This document shows positions 36,401-45,880 of a stretch of 64,000 nucleotides of DNA, in pieces. Position 1 is the first letter of the stretch. Each line of letters starts with the position of its first letter. The translations under genes were made by a program, and so were the position numbers. Under the pieces are notes generated by a model. That model ran no database searches. It saw only the letters and a program-made list of their open reading frames with translations, and was not told the DNA's origin. This stretch comes from Piscirickettsiaceae bacterium (lineage in GTDB: Bacteria; Pseudomonadota; Gammaproteobacteria; Nitrosococcales; Methylophagaceae): contig JABSQN010000004.1 of assembly GCA_013215825.1 (NCBI GenBank), positions 620,001 to 684,000 of the forward strand, read 5' to 3'.

Positions 36401-36880
36401 TTATCGGCGGCGATATAGTGGTTCGGGCTTCAATACCGTCGTTTGATAACTTTCACTAAAATCATTAAACGCAGGCAGCGCATTCTCTAGGTTATCTAGA
36501 TTAGCCATTTCAAAACTATTAATGCCACATTGCGTCATATAGAACAGTTGATCATACAAAATATCGCCTTGCGCTCTGATCTCACCTTGATAATCATAAC
36601 GATCACGTAACAGCCTAGCAAAGGAATAACAACGACCATCCGTAAAAGCTGGAAATACTAAGATTATCAGTGAAAATTTCGCCAAATCAGGTACGATTTC
36701 TTCTAAAGGATCATCACCCGTTAAACGCAATCCAAGCCCACCTTCATGCTTGTTTAAACTTTCGTGTTCTGCCTGCCAACGTGTAATAGAGACGGTAATA
36801 TCACCGGTAACAAGATCGGCATCATCATCCAAATGCAGCCAATTATCTTCAACAATTTCGCGATTTTTAATTATCTGCAT
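36401..36880 (-). CDS. DUF934 protein associated with sulfite reductase
   Basis: The 159-residue protein (from ATG 36880) contains VFPAFTDGRCYSFARLLRDRYDYQGEIRA in two parts, the hallmark of DUF934, a family that nearly always follows the cysI-type sulfite reductase gene in proteobacteria. Its biochemical role is unknown to me; a helper function in sulfite reduction is usually assumed. The start overlaps the end of cysI by 14 bases. A more upstream in-frame ATG (36913) is less likely. Confidence 0.88.
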   Translation of the reverse strand: MQIIKNREIVEDNWLHLDDDADLVTGDITVSITRWQAEHESLNKHEGGLGLRLTGDDPLEEIVPDLAKFSLIILVFPAFTDGRCYSFARLLRDRYDYQGEIRAQGDILYDQLFYMTQCGINSFEMANLDNLENALPAFNDFSESYQTTVLKPEPLYRRR

Positions 36881-38519
36881 AAACACGCTCCTTAAACGGA
36901 TCAATACCCACACGACGTACCGTCGCTAAAAACAGTTCACCTTCATGACGGTGTTCTTTGAAGACCTCTAATAAAGTCGTTACGGTATCAACCACTTTAT
37001 CTTTAGGAATTGCACGGCCTAAACGCTTGCCTAATGTCGCATCAGCCTCCGAACTACCACCCAAGGTAAATTGATACCACTCTTCGCCTTTTTTATCGAC
37101 ACCAAGAATACCAATATGACCAACACTTTGATGGGCACAACCATTCATACAGCCTGACATTTTTATCTTAATATCACCTAAGTCATACAAATAATCTAAA
37201 TCATCAAAACGTTCGTTAATTTCTTTTGCCAGTGGTATTGAGGTGGCATTAGCCAATCCACAAAAATCCAAGCCCGGACAGCAAATCATATCGGTCAACG
37301 TATTAATATTCGGCGTTGCTAAACCTTCTGCTTGCAAACGCAACCATAGGGCATAAAGCTCGCCTTGTTTAACATCACCTAATAATAAGTTTTGATTATG
37401 CGATACTCGAATTTCACCTACACTAAACTCATCCGCCACTTCAGCAATAACATCTAATTGTTCTGCAGTCACATCGCCTGGTGGAACTTGGGGTGCTTTT
37501 AATGAAATATACGCAATTTTATAGCCAGAAATTTTGTGATCAACTACGTTTTGTTTCACCCAGCGGGCAAAGTCTGCATCCTCAGCCTGCATTTTGGCAA
37601 AGCTTTCATCATTTCCAGCCGTTAAATCATAATCAGGTTCGGTAAAATGCTGTTTGACTCGCTCAATTTCTTTGTCATCAAGTTCAAGCTGTTGGCGAAT
37701 TTGTACCCATTCAGCCTCAACCAATTCACGAATATGGTTTATTCCATGCTCACGTACCGTGATCTTAATCCGTGCTTTATATTTATTATCACGACGACCT
37801 AGACGATTATAAACCCGTAAAATGGCTTCTAAATAAGATAATAAATCTTTCTTCTCTAGAAATGGTCGAATTTGCTGACCTAAAATAGGTGTTCGGCCTA
37901 AACCACCACCAACTAAGACTTCGAATCCTACTTCGCCTTCATTGTTTTTAACCAAATGTAGGCCAATATCATGCAGTTTCGTAGCCGCTCTATCTTCTTT
38001 ATTGCCAATAACAGCGATCTTGAATTTACGTGGTAAATAAGCAAACTCAGGATGAAACGTAGACCATTGACGAATAATTTCACACCAAGGACGTGGATCT
38101 TCAATTTCGCCAGCACAGACACCCGCCAACTGATCAGAAGTCGTATTACGAATACAGTTACCACTACTTTGAATAGCGTGCATTTGTACTGAAGCAAGCT
38201 CAGCTAAAATATCAGGCACTGTTTCTAATGCGGGCCAATTTAATTGGAAATTTGTTCGAGTTGTAAAATGCACATAGCCCTTATCATAGCGGCGAGAAAT
38301 ATCTGCCATTTTACGAACTTGCTTTGATGATAGAAGTCCATAAGGCACTGCCACACGCAACATTGGCGCATGGATTTGAACATATAAACCATTCATCAAT
38401 CGCAAAGGACGAAATTGCTCTTCTGTTAATTCACCCGCCAGAAAACGACGTGTTTGATCGCGGTATTGCGCTACTCGCTGATCAACCATTGCTTGATCAT
38501 AACTATCGTATTGATACAT
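36867..38519 (-). CDS. cysI: Siroheme sulfite reductase (CysI-type, single subunit)
   Basis: The 550-residue enzyme has duplicated ferredoxin-like and siroheme domains. The 4Fe-4S/siroheme cysteines are Cys414-x5-Cys420 (CPGLDFC) and Cys457-x3-Cys461 (SGCMNGC). The N-terminal siroheme-contact segment HFTTRTNFQLNWP is present. It resembles the ferredoxin/other-donor nitrite/sulfite reductases paired with DUF934. No cysJ flavoprotein is in the window, so the electron donor is unknown. Assimilatory sulfite reduction is the likely role given cysDNH nearby. Confidence 0.9.
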   Translation of the reverse strand: MYQYDSYDQAMVDQRVAQYRDQTRRFLAGELTEEQFRPLRLMNGLYVQIHAPMLRVAVPYGLLSSKQVRKMADISRRYDKGYVHFTTRTNFQLNWPALETVPDILAELASVQMHAIQSSGNCIRNTTSDQLAGVCAGEIEDPRPWCEIIRQWSTFHPEFAYLPRKFKIAVIGNKEDRAATKLHDIGLHLVKNNEGEVGFEVLVGGGLGRTPILGQQIRPFLEKKDLLSYLEAILRVYNRLGRRDNKYKARIKITVREHGINHIRELVEAEWVQIRQQLELDDKEIERVKQHFTEPDYDLTAGNDESFAKMQAEDADFARWVKQNVVDHKISGYKIAYISLKAPQVPPGDVTAEQLDVIAEVADEFSVGEIRVSHNQNLLLGDVKQGELYALWLRLQAEGLATPNINTLTDMICCPGLDFCGLANATSIPLAKEINERFDDLDYLYDLGDIKIKMSGCMNGCAHQSVGHIGILGVDKKGEEWYQFTLGGSSEADATLGKRLGRAIPKDKVVDTVTTLLEVFKEHRHEGELFLATVRRVGIDPFKERVYADN

Positions 38520-38554
38520 TAAACATCTCTACACTCAATAAAGTAAGTTGCTTA

Positions 38555-38577
38555 TTATAAGTGATATACTCTTATAA
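38555..38577. promoter_or_regulatory. Palindromic operator candidate upstream of cysI
   Basis: TTATAAG-N9-CTTATAA is a perfect inverted repeat 36 bases before the cysI start. On the minus strand it overlaps a TATAAT (38559-38554) that could be the -10 box, with no good -35. A LysR-type site such as CysB's is plausible because cysB is in this window; this is inference. Confidence 0.4.
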
Positions 38578-38668
38578 CTGTAAATTATAAATATCTATAT
38601 TAATAGATGATAATCTTCTATCAATAGAGTAGAAGCCAAACACTACAAAACAACAATAGTGAATAATC

Positions 38669-39109
38669 ATGTCAAGATCATCACGTCAAAAGCAACGAAT
38701 ATGGTTAATTATTGCCTTTATAATTATCGGTTACGGTGCCAGCCAATTTTCAGCAGAACAAGCTTACTCACCCATTCAAGTAACAAAGATTGAACACGCT
38801 TTTCAGCAGCAACAAAGTAATGTTCAATTACAAGTGACTGGTAAAGTGATCACGTTATTAAAAGATGATCTCGACGGCAACCGCCACCAACGCTTTATTA
38901 TTAAATTAGCCCATGACCAAACCCTTTTAATCGCACACAATATTGATCTGGCGAACCGAATTGATCAGCTTAAAATTAATGATGAAATCACACTCTTTGG
39001 TGAATACGAATGGAATGCTAAAGGGGGTGTTTTGCACTGGACACATCACGACCCAGCTAAACGTCATATTGATGGTTGGATAAAACATCAAGGCCAAGTT
39101 TATCAATAA
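38669..39109 (+). CDS. DUF3465 protein, membrane-anchored
   Basis: The 146-residue protein has one N-terminal hydrophobic segment (about 11-26) that would act as signal or anchor, then a small domain ending HWTHHDPAKRHIDGWIKHQG, which I recognise as the DUF3465 ending. The middle part, with VTGKVITLLKDDLDGNRHQRF, resembles an OB-like fold of short strands. Function is unknown. It is followed two bases later by a DNA glycosylase gene. Confidence 0.72.
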   Translation: MSRSSRQKQRIWLIIAFIIIGYGASQFSAEQAYSPIQVTKIEHAFQQQQSNVQLQVTGKVITLLKDDLDGNRHQRFIIKLAHDQTLLIAHNIDLANRIDQLKINDEITLFGEYEWNAKGGVLHWTHHDPAKRHIDGWIKHQGQVYQ

Positions 39110-39111
39110 GC

Positions 39112-39642
39112 ATGACTGACCTAGTACCGGCCAGTATCAGCTTTCCCCCAATCGCTGGCAAAGATGCACAAATATTAATACTCGGTTCCATGCCCGGTAT
39201 CAAATCATTACAAGAACAGCAATATTACGCCCACCCACGCAATGCCTTTTGGCCGATTATGGCGAGCTTGTATGATTTTGATTTATCGTTAGATTACGCA
39301 GCACGTTGTCAACAATTAGTCGACAATAAAGTGGCTATCTGGGACGTGTTAAAAAGCTGTTGCCGCCAAGGCAGTTTAGATCAAGCGATTGAAACGGACT
39401 CCATCGTTGCCAATGACTTTCTTGCATTCCTCACTCAGTACCCTAAAATCAAATCTATTTGTTTCAATGGTACAAAAGCAGAACAAGTCTTTCATCGCTA
39501 TGTGCTACCTACATTAACAACAGCGCAGCAACAAATAATAAGACACAAATTGCCCTCAACCAGTCCGGCACATGCAACTCAATCTTTTGATGATAAATTG
39601 AGCCAATGGCAAATAACCAAACAAAATATGGAGGCTGATTAA
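39112..39642 (+). CDS. DNA-deoxyinosine glycosylase (UDG family 6)
   Basis: The product (176 residues from ATG 39112) has the UDG-superfamily motifs ILILGSMPGIKSL and YYAHPRNAFWPIMASL near the N-terminus, and LPSTSPAHA near the C-terminus. These are the features of hypoxanthine-DNA glycosylases of family 6, which remove deaminated adenine. An in-frame ATG at 39076 would lie inside the upstream gene and is less likely. Confidence 0.85.
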   Translation: MTDLVPASISFPPIAGKDAQILILGSMPGIKSLQEQQYYAHPRNAFWPIMASLYDFDLSLDYAARCQQLVDNKVAIWDVLKSCCRQGSLDQAIETDSIVANDFLAFLTQYPKIKSICFNGTKAEQVFHRYVLPTLTTAQQQIIRHKLPSTSPAHATQSFDDKLSQWQITKQNMEAD

Positions 39643-39672
39643 TTTGCCAGCCTCCATATACACGAGTTGTCG

Positions 39673-41133
39673 TTATTTCAAAACACTCAATGCAAGTCTT
39701 ACTCGATTTGCATAGCCAGAATCAGCATTTTCAAATTGTGTTAACAACCGCACTTGAATAGAACGATTTGCATGCACCAAACCACCAGCAATATTTTTAG
39801 CTAGCTGGTCTTTTTGTGATTCATCCATCAAGCGATATAAATCACCCGCTTGTGAATAATGATCATCCTGATCGGTCTGATATCGATTAATCCATGCATC
39901 ATTCTCAACAGGCATGGGGGGTTCAGCAACAGAAAGATCTGGAGATGGCGCTCCTTCATTAATCCGGTCATTAGGATAAAAGTTAGTTCCTGAACCTTGG
40001 TTTTCACCACCATGTACCGGGCAACCGCCAGCCATTGCACCATCGCGTTGATAATTATTAACAGGACATTTAGCCGCATTAACAGCCAATTGGTTCACAT
40101 TCACACCGACTCTATAACGATGAGCATCTTGATAGGCTAACAAACGTCCTTGCAACATTTTGTCAGGTGAAACACCAATACCCGGTACTAAATTACTCGG
40201 GGAAAATGCAGCCTGTTCCGTTTCAGAAAAATAGTTGGTCACATTACGATTTAATTCCAACTTCCCTACTTCTATGAGAGGAAAATCGGAATGAGGCCAA
40301 ACTTTAGTCAAATCAAAAGGGTTAATTTGATAACCTTCAGCTTCTTGTTCCGTCATGATCTGAACTTTTGCAGACCAGCTTGGGTAATCACTACTCGCAA
40401 TCGCTTCAACTAAATCCTGTTGTGCACCATATCCAGGCTTTACTGATGCTTCCGCTTCGGTCAATGTTTGAATGCCTTGATTACTCTTAAAGTGCCACTT
40501 AAACCAAACTCGCTCACCTTTATCATTCCAAAAGCTATAGGTATGTGAACTAAAACCATGCATATGTCGATATGAAGCTGGAATACCTCTATCAGACATC
40601 AAGATTGTCATCTGATGTAACGATTGGGGATGATTGGCCCAAAACTCATACATTGCAGCCGGATCAGGCATATTGGTTTGTGGGTTTTTCTTTTGTGAAT
40701 GTACAAAGTCCGGAAACTTTATCGGATCTCTAAGAAAGAACACCGGCGTATTATTACCCACCATATCGTAGTTGCCTTGCTGGGTATAAAACTTAATCGC
40801 AAAACCACGTGGGTCACGAGCATAGTCGCTCGAATCTTGTCCGCCACCTACGGTTGAAAACCTGACAAAAATGTCGGTGGCTTGCCCTTCTACCTGTAGA
40901 AAATCTGCTATTGTACGATCCTTAAGCGAGTGAGTTAGGGTAAAAGTCCCATACGCACCTGTTCCTCTTGCATGAACAACTCGCTCAGGAATACGCTCTC
41001 GATTAAAGTGAGCCAACTTTTCAAAGGTATAATGATTATCAAAGGTAAGTGGCCCACGTTCACCCACACTAATACTATTATTATCATCTGCAACGGGTGA
41101 ACCCGTCGCTGTCGTCAATATTGTTTTTGCCAT
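39673..41133 (-). CDS. katA: Monofunctional heme catalase
   Basis: The 486-residue catalase decomposes hydrogen peroxide. Active-site residues are present: distal His54 in RVVHARGTGAYG, Asn127 in YDMVGNNTP, and the proximal heme-ligand Tyr334 in GRLLAYQDAHRYR. The small-subunit length indicates a clade 1 or 3 enzyme. No signal peptide is present, so it is cytoplasmic. GAGAGG precedes the ATG. A perfect palindrome overlaps its probable promoter. Confidence 0.96.
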   Translation of the reverse strand: MAKTILTTATGSPVADDNNSISVGERGPLTFDNHYTFEKLAHFNRERIPERVVHARGTGAYGTFTLTHSLKDRTIADFLQVEGQATDIFVRFSTVGGGQDSSDYARDPRGFAIKFYTQQGNYDMVGNNTPVFFLRDPIKFPDFVHSQKKNPQTNMPDPAAMYEFWANHPQSLHQMTILMSDRGIPASYRHMHGFSSHTYSFWNDKGERVWFKWHFKSNQGIQTLTEAEASVKPGYGAQQDLVEAIASSDYPSWSAKVQIMTEQEAEGYQINPFDLTKVWPHSDFPLIEVGKLELNRNVTNYFSETEQAAFSPSNLVPGIGVSPDKMLQGRLLAYQDAHRYRVGVNVNQLAVNAAKCPVNNYQRDGAMAGGCPVHGGENQGSGTNFYPNDRINEGAPSPDLSVAEPPMPVENDAWINRYQTDQDDHYSQAGDLYRLMDESQKDQLAKNIAGGLVHANRSIQVRLLTQFENADSGYANRVRLALSVLK

Positions 41134-41186
41134 GGTTATGCCTCTCGATTTATTCCAGATACAAGCCGTTCTTGAATCTGGTTTTA

Positions 41187-41226
41187 ATCATAGGCCAGCT
41201 TAAACAAATTGTATAACGAGTTATAC
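41187..41226 (-). promoter_or_regulatory. Catalase promoter region with palindromic operator
   Basis: On the minus strand TATACA (41215-41210), 17 bases and TATGAT (41192-41187) could be the -35 and -10. The -35 lies inside a perfect palindrome, GTATAAC-GA-GTTATAC (41211-41226). The arrangement suggests a regulator bound over the -35; which one is unknown. Confidence 0.45.
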
Positions 41227-41272
41227 CTTAAAGTTTAATCGCTTTTATCGATTACTTAATTTGGCGAATTGA

Positions 41273-41731
41273 TTATTCTAGTGATTCTTTTAAAAACACC
41301 ACATACAAACCTTGGTGTACTCCGCATAACCCTTTTTCAGACTCAATTTCAGCAGTTAAAGATAATCGTGCTTTGCCCTTTTCTTTTAAGGTTGTAATAA
41401 ATAACTCGAGTTCTTCAGCACTCGGGAAAGCACATGTAGCAGTAAAGTCTGCTGTGACCGGCTTTTTAAAATCGTATTCACTTTTTTGAATCACCAGATC
41501 ATTGTTAATGCCTAACTGTTTCAACTTTAAGTAAATTAATGCCCAACCAGTCAAAATACCTATCGCGGCCTGACTGCCACCAAACGCAGTGCCATGTAGG
41601 TTTTTATTGGCCTCTAATGGAGCAGTGATAATGATTTCATTACCATCAAACGATTTGATTTCAACACCGAGATTAGCAGTGATTGGAATATTCTTTTGTA
41701 TATACTCAAGTTCAGAGTCTAAATCTAGCAC
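41273..41731 (-). CDS. YiiD-type hotdog-fold thioesterase
   Basis: The 152-residue protein has the putative-thioesterase (YiiD C-terminal) pattern: NLGVEIKSFDGNEIIITAPL, then NKNLHGTAFGGSQAAIGILT, and the later YDFKKPVTADFTATC. Proteins of this family have a hotdog fold and probably act on acyl-CoA or acyl-ACP; the substrate is unknown. The start overlaps the end of the split HEAT-like gene by 20 bases. Confidence 0.8.
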   Translation of the reverse strand: MLDLDSELEYIQKNIPITANLGVEIKSFDGNEIIITAPLEANKNLHGTAFGGSQAAIGILTGWALIYLKLKQLGINNDLVIQKSEYDFKKPVTADFTATCAFPSAEELELFITTLKEKGKARLSLTAEIESEKGLCGVHQGLYVVFLKESLE

Positions 41732-43346
41732 CTAACTTACCTATATTATTCGGTTTACCTTCAAGGATTCCTGTGGCCTCAAACCTTTCATATAGCCACT
41801 TCCAGTTTTCCGTTGTTCTTTGACTTCGGTTTTCATTTAAAGATTGAGCTATTATTTTATCTAACTCATCATCATCGAAAGAAAGTAAAACTAGCACCGC
41901 ATGATGAACAAAGTAATGATAATCATTTTCCAACATAGGCAGCATTAAATCAATAAACTGTTTGTCCTGCAGTTCAATAGTCTTCCGTATAAACCTACCA
42001 AAAAAAGTATGAAGAGGTTGTGCTGGAGTCACAATATTATATTTAACTAACTCTATTCCACTTTTCCTGTCTTGATTCAATACAAAACCGACCATTTTAA
42101 TTGCGAAAATCCCCATATAATTTGTTTGGCTTTTATTATCGGTATAAAACTGTTCCAAATTTCTTAAATTAGACTTAGTCAACTCCAACGCTCTCTCAGG
42201 ATCTTGCTGGACTAAATAATCATAATTAATTCGTTGTATCCGGTTTTCTTTTTCCCAGAAGAACCATAGCAATTCAGTTCCTTTACCATTACTCAACTTA
42301 TTAATGGCATCAAAAAGAAGTCGTTTATACTGCATCTTTTTCTGGATGTTTAACTCTTCCGTCTCATTTAGTTGAGTGTTAAGTGAGAGAATCGCATCAT
42401 TATCTAATTGCTTAACAAGAGCGTTAAATAAGTTTTTCAATGTACTTGCTCTAAATGCCCTGGACTTCTTAGTTTCATTAAAAGTTTTAAATAATTCATC
42501 GTTTGTAAAAATCTGAATTATTTTCTGAGAAAGTTGATTGCCTTTTTTATGTCCATCGTAAAGCAAATAGTCCAATATCAGCTCTACATCTTCAGGCTTT
42601 CTATACTTTGCAAGCTTATAAAAAACAGCTTCTTTCTGATATAAATCTATAGCATTGCGAAGCTTTTGATAAAGCTCAGGCCTCTTTTCAGCTTGTATGA
42701 TGAATCTAGCAGTTGCAGATAGTTTATTTGGCGTAGCCAATAACGCATTGAACAGTATTGCTCTTTGGGATGCATTAAATTTTTCAACATTTAATACCGA
42801 GAGCGGATTTAACTTAACCGCAATAGAAAAAAAGACACCCCCTACTTTTACCTTACCTGATTCATCATACGAACCACGTCTAATCTCAGTATTATCATTA
42901 AGGTGATCTATTAAAAATGGAACAACGTCCACTTATGGAAAGGAATACACTAATGTTTGAAAAGCAGAGGTTCGAACATGAGCATCTGGATGATTTGTCA
43001 GTTCAATCCAATCTTGACGTGAAATCGTTTTTGCCCAGTCTATATAGTCTTCAATTTTGTTATTTGAGCGCCAACTGTATGGATTTTCTAATTGGACTAG
43101 GCCATAGAATGGAAAAGACCGCTTTTTTGCAAACAACTCATCTCCTATCTGCTTATTTCTTGGTGTGTCTATACAGTATTCTTCGCTGTATGCTCCCTTT
43201 GACTGCACGCAATAAACTTGGATTACTCTATCTGCAAAGAGTTGACCCTCGGGAGAAACCTTACTCAGATCATAGCTATCTATCGCATGACTTGAAACTG
43301 AATAGAGTATGGTGAAAATTATGCTTAGTTGTATTTGCCACTTCAT
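41712..43346 (-). pseudogene. Secreted HEAT-repeat-like protein gene split by an in-frame TAA
   Basis: One reading frame of 545 codons is interrupted by a single TAA at 42935-42933. The upstream part (137 residues, 43346-42933) has a signal peptide (cleavage after SSHA) and ends in a HEAT-like helix, HPDAHVRTSAFQTLVYSF. The downstream part (406 residues, 42932-41712) continues at once with DVVPFLIDHLNDNTEIRRG, a natural continuation, and is helical throughout. Both halves are in the same phase, so this is a nonsense change, not a frameshift. A GTG directly after the stop could restart translation, without a signal peptide. Function unknown. Confidence 0.7.
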
Positions 43347-43390
43347 ATCTACATTCCTTATATCAATGAACTGAGTTTATATTTTACATA

Positions 43391-43415
43391 TAAAAAAGCC
43401 GAGCAATGCCCGGCT
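43391..43415 (-). terminator. Terminator of the cysN operon
   Basis: Minus-strand stem AGCCGGGC / GCTCGGCT (43415-43397, one G-T pair) with an ATT loop is followed by TTTTTT. It lies 17 bases past the cysN stop. Confidence 0.88.
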
Positions 43416-43431
43416 CTTCATATTTAATGAT

Positions 43432-44874
43432 TTAAAGCAACTTGCTTAAATCTTTTGCATCCCAATGTGGGAAGTGCTTTCTGACTAAAGCATTGAGCTC
43501 TTTTTCAAAGTCTGAGAATTGTTCTGAACTAGTAACTTGCTGTGTATTATCACCCGATACGGCTTCAGTGATCATGCCTGCACCAATGGTTACATTACTT
43601 AATCGGTCGATAATAATGAAGGCACCAGTGCTACGGTTACGTTTATAAGCATCAAATACCACGGGCTTGTTTAATGAAAATTCACACACGCCAATTTCAT
43701 TGAGTCCTAACTCGCTGGCTTCTTGTTCAGCCAAAGTATTTACATCAATTTGGCTATCAATTCCGGTCAAGATACCGGTGCTCTCACTCACACCTACTTT
43801 GAAGTTATATTGTTTACCGCTGACTAATGGTTTTTCAGTCATCCACACCACAGTAGCTTTAAAATTACTACCAATATGCGGTTGATTGTTGCGATGCACT
43901 ATCATATCGCCACGGCTAATATCAATTTCATCTTCTAAGGTAACCGTAACCGCTTCACCGGGAACTGCTTGCTCTAAATTGCCATCATAAGTAACAATGT
44001 CTTTAATACGGCTTTCTTGACCTGAAGGCAAGGCAGTAATTTCATCACCAGGTTTCAAAATTCCCGATGCTAAGGTGCCACAATAACCACGAAAATCTAA
44101 ATTAGGTCGATTAACATATTGCACAGGGAAACGAACATCATCCATATTAGTATCACTGGATATTTCAATATTATCCAACAGGTTCATCAGTGTTTCACCT
44201 TGATACCAAGGCATATTTTCGCTCTTATTGACGACGTTATCGCCTTTTAAAGCCGAAAGCGGCACATAATGCACATCTTCCATTTCTAATTCCTGAGCAA
44301 AGGCACTATATTCTTGTCGAATCTCATTATAAACCTGTTCGCTATAATCTTTAATATCCATTTTATTAATGGCAACAATAATATGTTTAATACCCAATAA
44401 ATTAGCGATATAACTATGACGACGAGTTTGAGTTTGCACCCCATAACGTGCATCAATCAAGATAACGGCAAGCTGGCAGTTTGATGCGCCAGTTGCCATA
44501 TTACGGGTATATTGCTCATGACCTGGCGTATCGGCAATGATAAATTTACGCTTAGTGGTCGAGAAATAACGATAAGCAACATCAATGGTAATTCCTTGCT
44601 CACGCTCAGCTTGTAAACCATCCACCAACAAGGCCAAATCTATCGTGTCACCCGTTGTACCTGATTTAACACTGTCTTTAGTAACCGCTTCTAATTGATC
44701 TTCATAGATCATTTTCGAATCATAAAGTAAGCGACCAATTAAGGTGCTTTTGCCATCATCGACATTGCCACAGGTTAGAAAACGCAGCATTTCTTTATTT
44801 TCATGCTGTTTTAAATAGGCATCAATATCAGTTTCTATTAGGCTGTCTGTTTGGTAGTTGTTTTCTGTGCTCAT
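43432..44874 (-). CDS. cysN: Sulfate adenylyltransferase subunit 1 (GTPase) CysN
   Basis: CysN is the GTPase that drives APS formation by CysD. The 480-residue protein has G1 [16 protein letters not shown]3 [12 protein letters not shown] and G4 NKMDIKD, then two beta-barrel domains. It ends at residue 480 with no APS kinase domain, so it is not a CysNC fusion. I start at ATG 44874 (MSTENNYQ). The frame stays open 168 bases further upstream through two palindromic repeats into cysD, but that part is not CysN-like. Confidence 0.94.
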   Translation of the reverse strand: MSTENNYQTDSLIETDIDAYLKQHENKEMLRFLTCGNVDDGKSTLIGRLLYDSKMIYEDQLEAVTKDSVKSGTTGDTIDLALLVDGLQAEREQGITIDVAYRYFSTTKRKFIIADTPGHEQYTRNMATGASNCQLAVILIDARYGVQTQTRRHSYIANLLGIKHIIVAINKMDIKDYSEQVYNEIRQEYSAFAQELEMEDVHYVPLSALKGDNVVNKSENMPWYQGETLMNLLDNIEISSDTNMDDVRFPVQYVNRPNLDFRGYCGTLASGILKPGDEITALPSGQESRIKDIVTYDGNLEQAVPGEAVTVTLEDEIDISRGDMIVHRNNQPHIGSNFKATVVWMTEKPLVSGKQYNFKVGVSESTGILTGIDSQIDVNTLAEQEASELGLNEIGVCEFSLNKPVVFDAYKRNRSTGAFIIIDRLSNVTIGAGMITEAVSGDNTQQVTSSEQFSDFEKELNALVRKHFPHWDAKDLSKLL

Positions 44875-44914
44875 ATTCTCTACTTCTCTATTCATTAAAA
44901 TCCGCCCTTTTCTT

Positions 44915-44980
44915 TCAATGGGGTCAGACTCGATTGATTTCCAACAGGTGGTTTCAATGGAGTCGGACTCGATTGAAACC
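44915..44980. repeat. Tandem palindromic repeats between cysD and cysN
   Basis: Two related units: an imperfect 23-base one (44915-44937, TCAATGGGGTCAGACTCGAT...) and a longer one (44950-44980) whose arms GGTTTCAATGGAGTC and GACTCGATTGAAACC pair at 14 of 15 positions around a central G. The second begins directly after the cysD stop codon. Sequences of the GGGGTCAGACTC type are familiar from short intergenic repeats in many gammaproteobacteria. Both units remain open in the cysN frame. Confidence 0.85.
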
Positions 44981-45880
44981 CTAGAAATAGCCTTCTTGTT
45001 TTTTCTTCTCCATCGAACCCGATTCATCGTGATCAATCGCACGACCTTGGCGCTCTGAAGTAGTCGTTAATAACATTTCTTGGATGATTTCTGGCAAGGT
45101 ATGGGCATTAGACTCAACCGCGCCCGTCAAAGGATAACAACCTAATGTCCGAAAACGTACCATTTCCATTTTTGGCTCTTCACCCGGCTCTAAACGCATG
45201 CGATCATCATCTACCATGATCTTCAAACCATTGCGTTCAACAACTGGACGTTCTGCCGCATAATAAAGCGGTACAATTGGAATACTTTCCAAATGAATAT
45301 ATTGCCAAATATCAAGCTCCGTCCAATTCGATAATGGGAATACGCGAATACTTTCGCCTTTATTGACTTTGCTATTATAGATATTCCATAACTCAGGGCG
45401 TTGTTGCTTGGGATCCCAACGGTGATTTTTATCACGGAAAGAATAAACCCGCTCTTTCGCCCGAGATTTTTCTTCATCACGACGCGCACCACCAAAAGCA
45501 GCATCAAAACCGTATTTATCTAGCGCTTGTTTTAGGCCATCGGTTTTCATAATATCAGTATAACGCGCATGATCAAACGGATTAATGCCGTCATCAATAC
45601 CTTGTTGATTGCTATGCACTAACAGCTCCAAGCCCAAGTCTTTGACTCGCTGATCACGAAAGGCAATCATTTCCTTAAACTTCCATTTAGTATCAACATG
45701 CAGCAATGGAAAGGGCGGCTTGCCCGGTGCAAAAGCTTTCATCGCCAAATGCAACATCACAGCCGAATCTTTGCCTACTGAATAAAGCATCACCGGATTA
45801 TCGAACTCCGCCGCCACTTCACGCATAATATGGATACTTTCTGCTTCCAATTGTTGTAAATGAGTTAGTTTTTTAGTCAT
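44981..45880 (-). CDS. cysD: Sulfate adenylyltransferase subunit 2 CysD
   Basis: CysD makes adenosine 5'-phosphosulfate from sulfate and ATP. The 299-residue PP-loop ATPase-type protein has [18 protein letters not shown] near residues 33-50, [15 protein letters not shown] near 150 and the conserved C-terminal [16 protein letters not shown]. The start overlaps the cysH stop by one base (TAATG). Downstream a palindromic element separates it from cysN. Confidence 0.95.
   Translation of the reverse strand: MTKKLTHLQQLEAESIHIMREVAAEFDNPVMLYSVGKDSAVMLHLAMKAFAPGKPPFPLLHVDTKWKFKEMIAFRDQRVKDLGLELLVHSNQQGIDDGINPFDHARYTDIMKTDGLKQALDKYGFDAAFGGARRDEEKSRAKERVYSFRDKNHRWDPKQQRPELWNIYNSKVNKGESIRVFPLSNWTELDIWQYIHLESIPIVPLYYAAERPVVERNGLKIMVDDDRMRLEPGEEPKMEMVRFRTLGCYPLTGAVESNAHTLPEIIQEMLLTTTSERQGRAIDHDESGSMEKKKQEGYF

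Noticed and set aside
42930-42935. Programmed frameshift at the HEAT-like gene break
   Set aside because: The two parts are in the same frame, separated only by a TAA, so no shift is needed.
43432-44874. CysNC bifunctional enzyme
   Set aside because: The protein ends after the second barrel domain; no APS kinase P-loop follows.
44875-45042. Longer cysN with 56 extra N-terminal residues
   Set aside because: The extension is translated palindrome and cysD sequence; CysN proteins begin near MSTENNYQ, directly before the GTPase domain.
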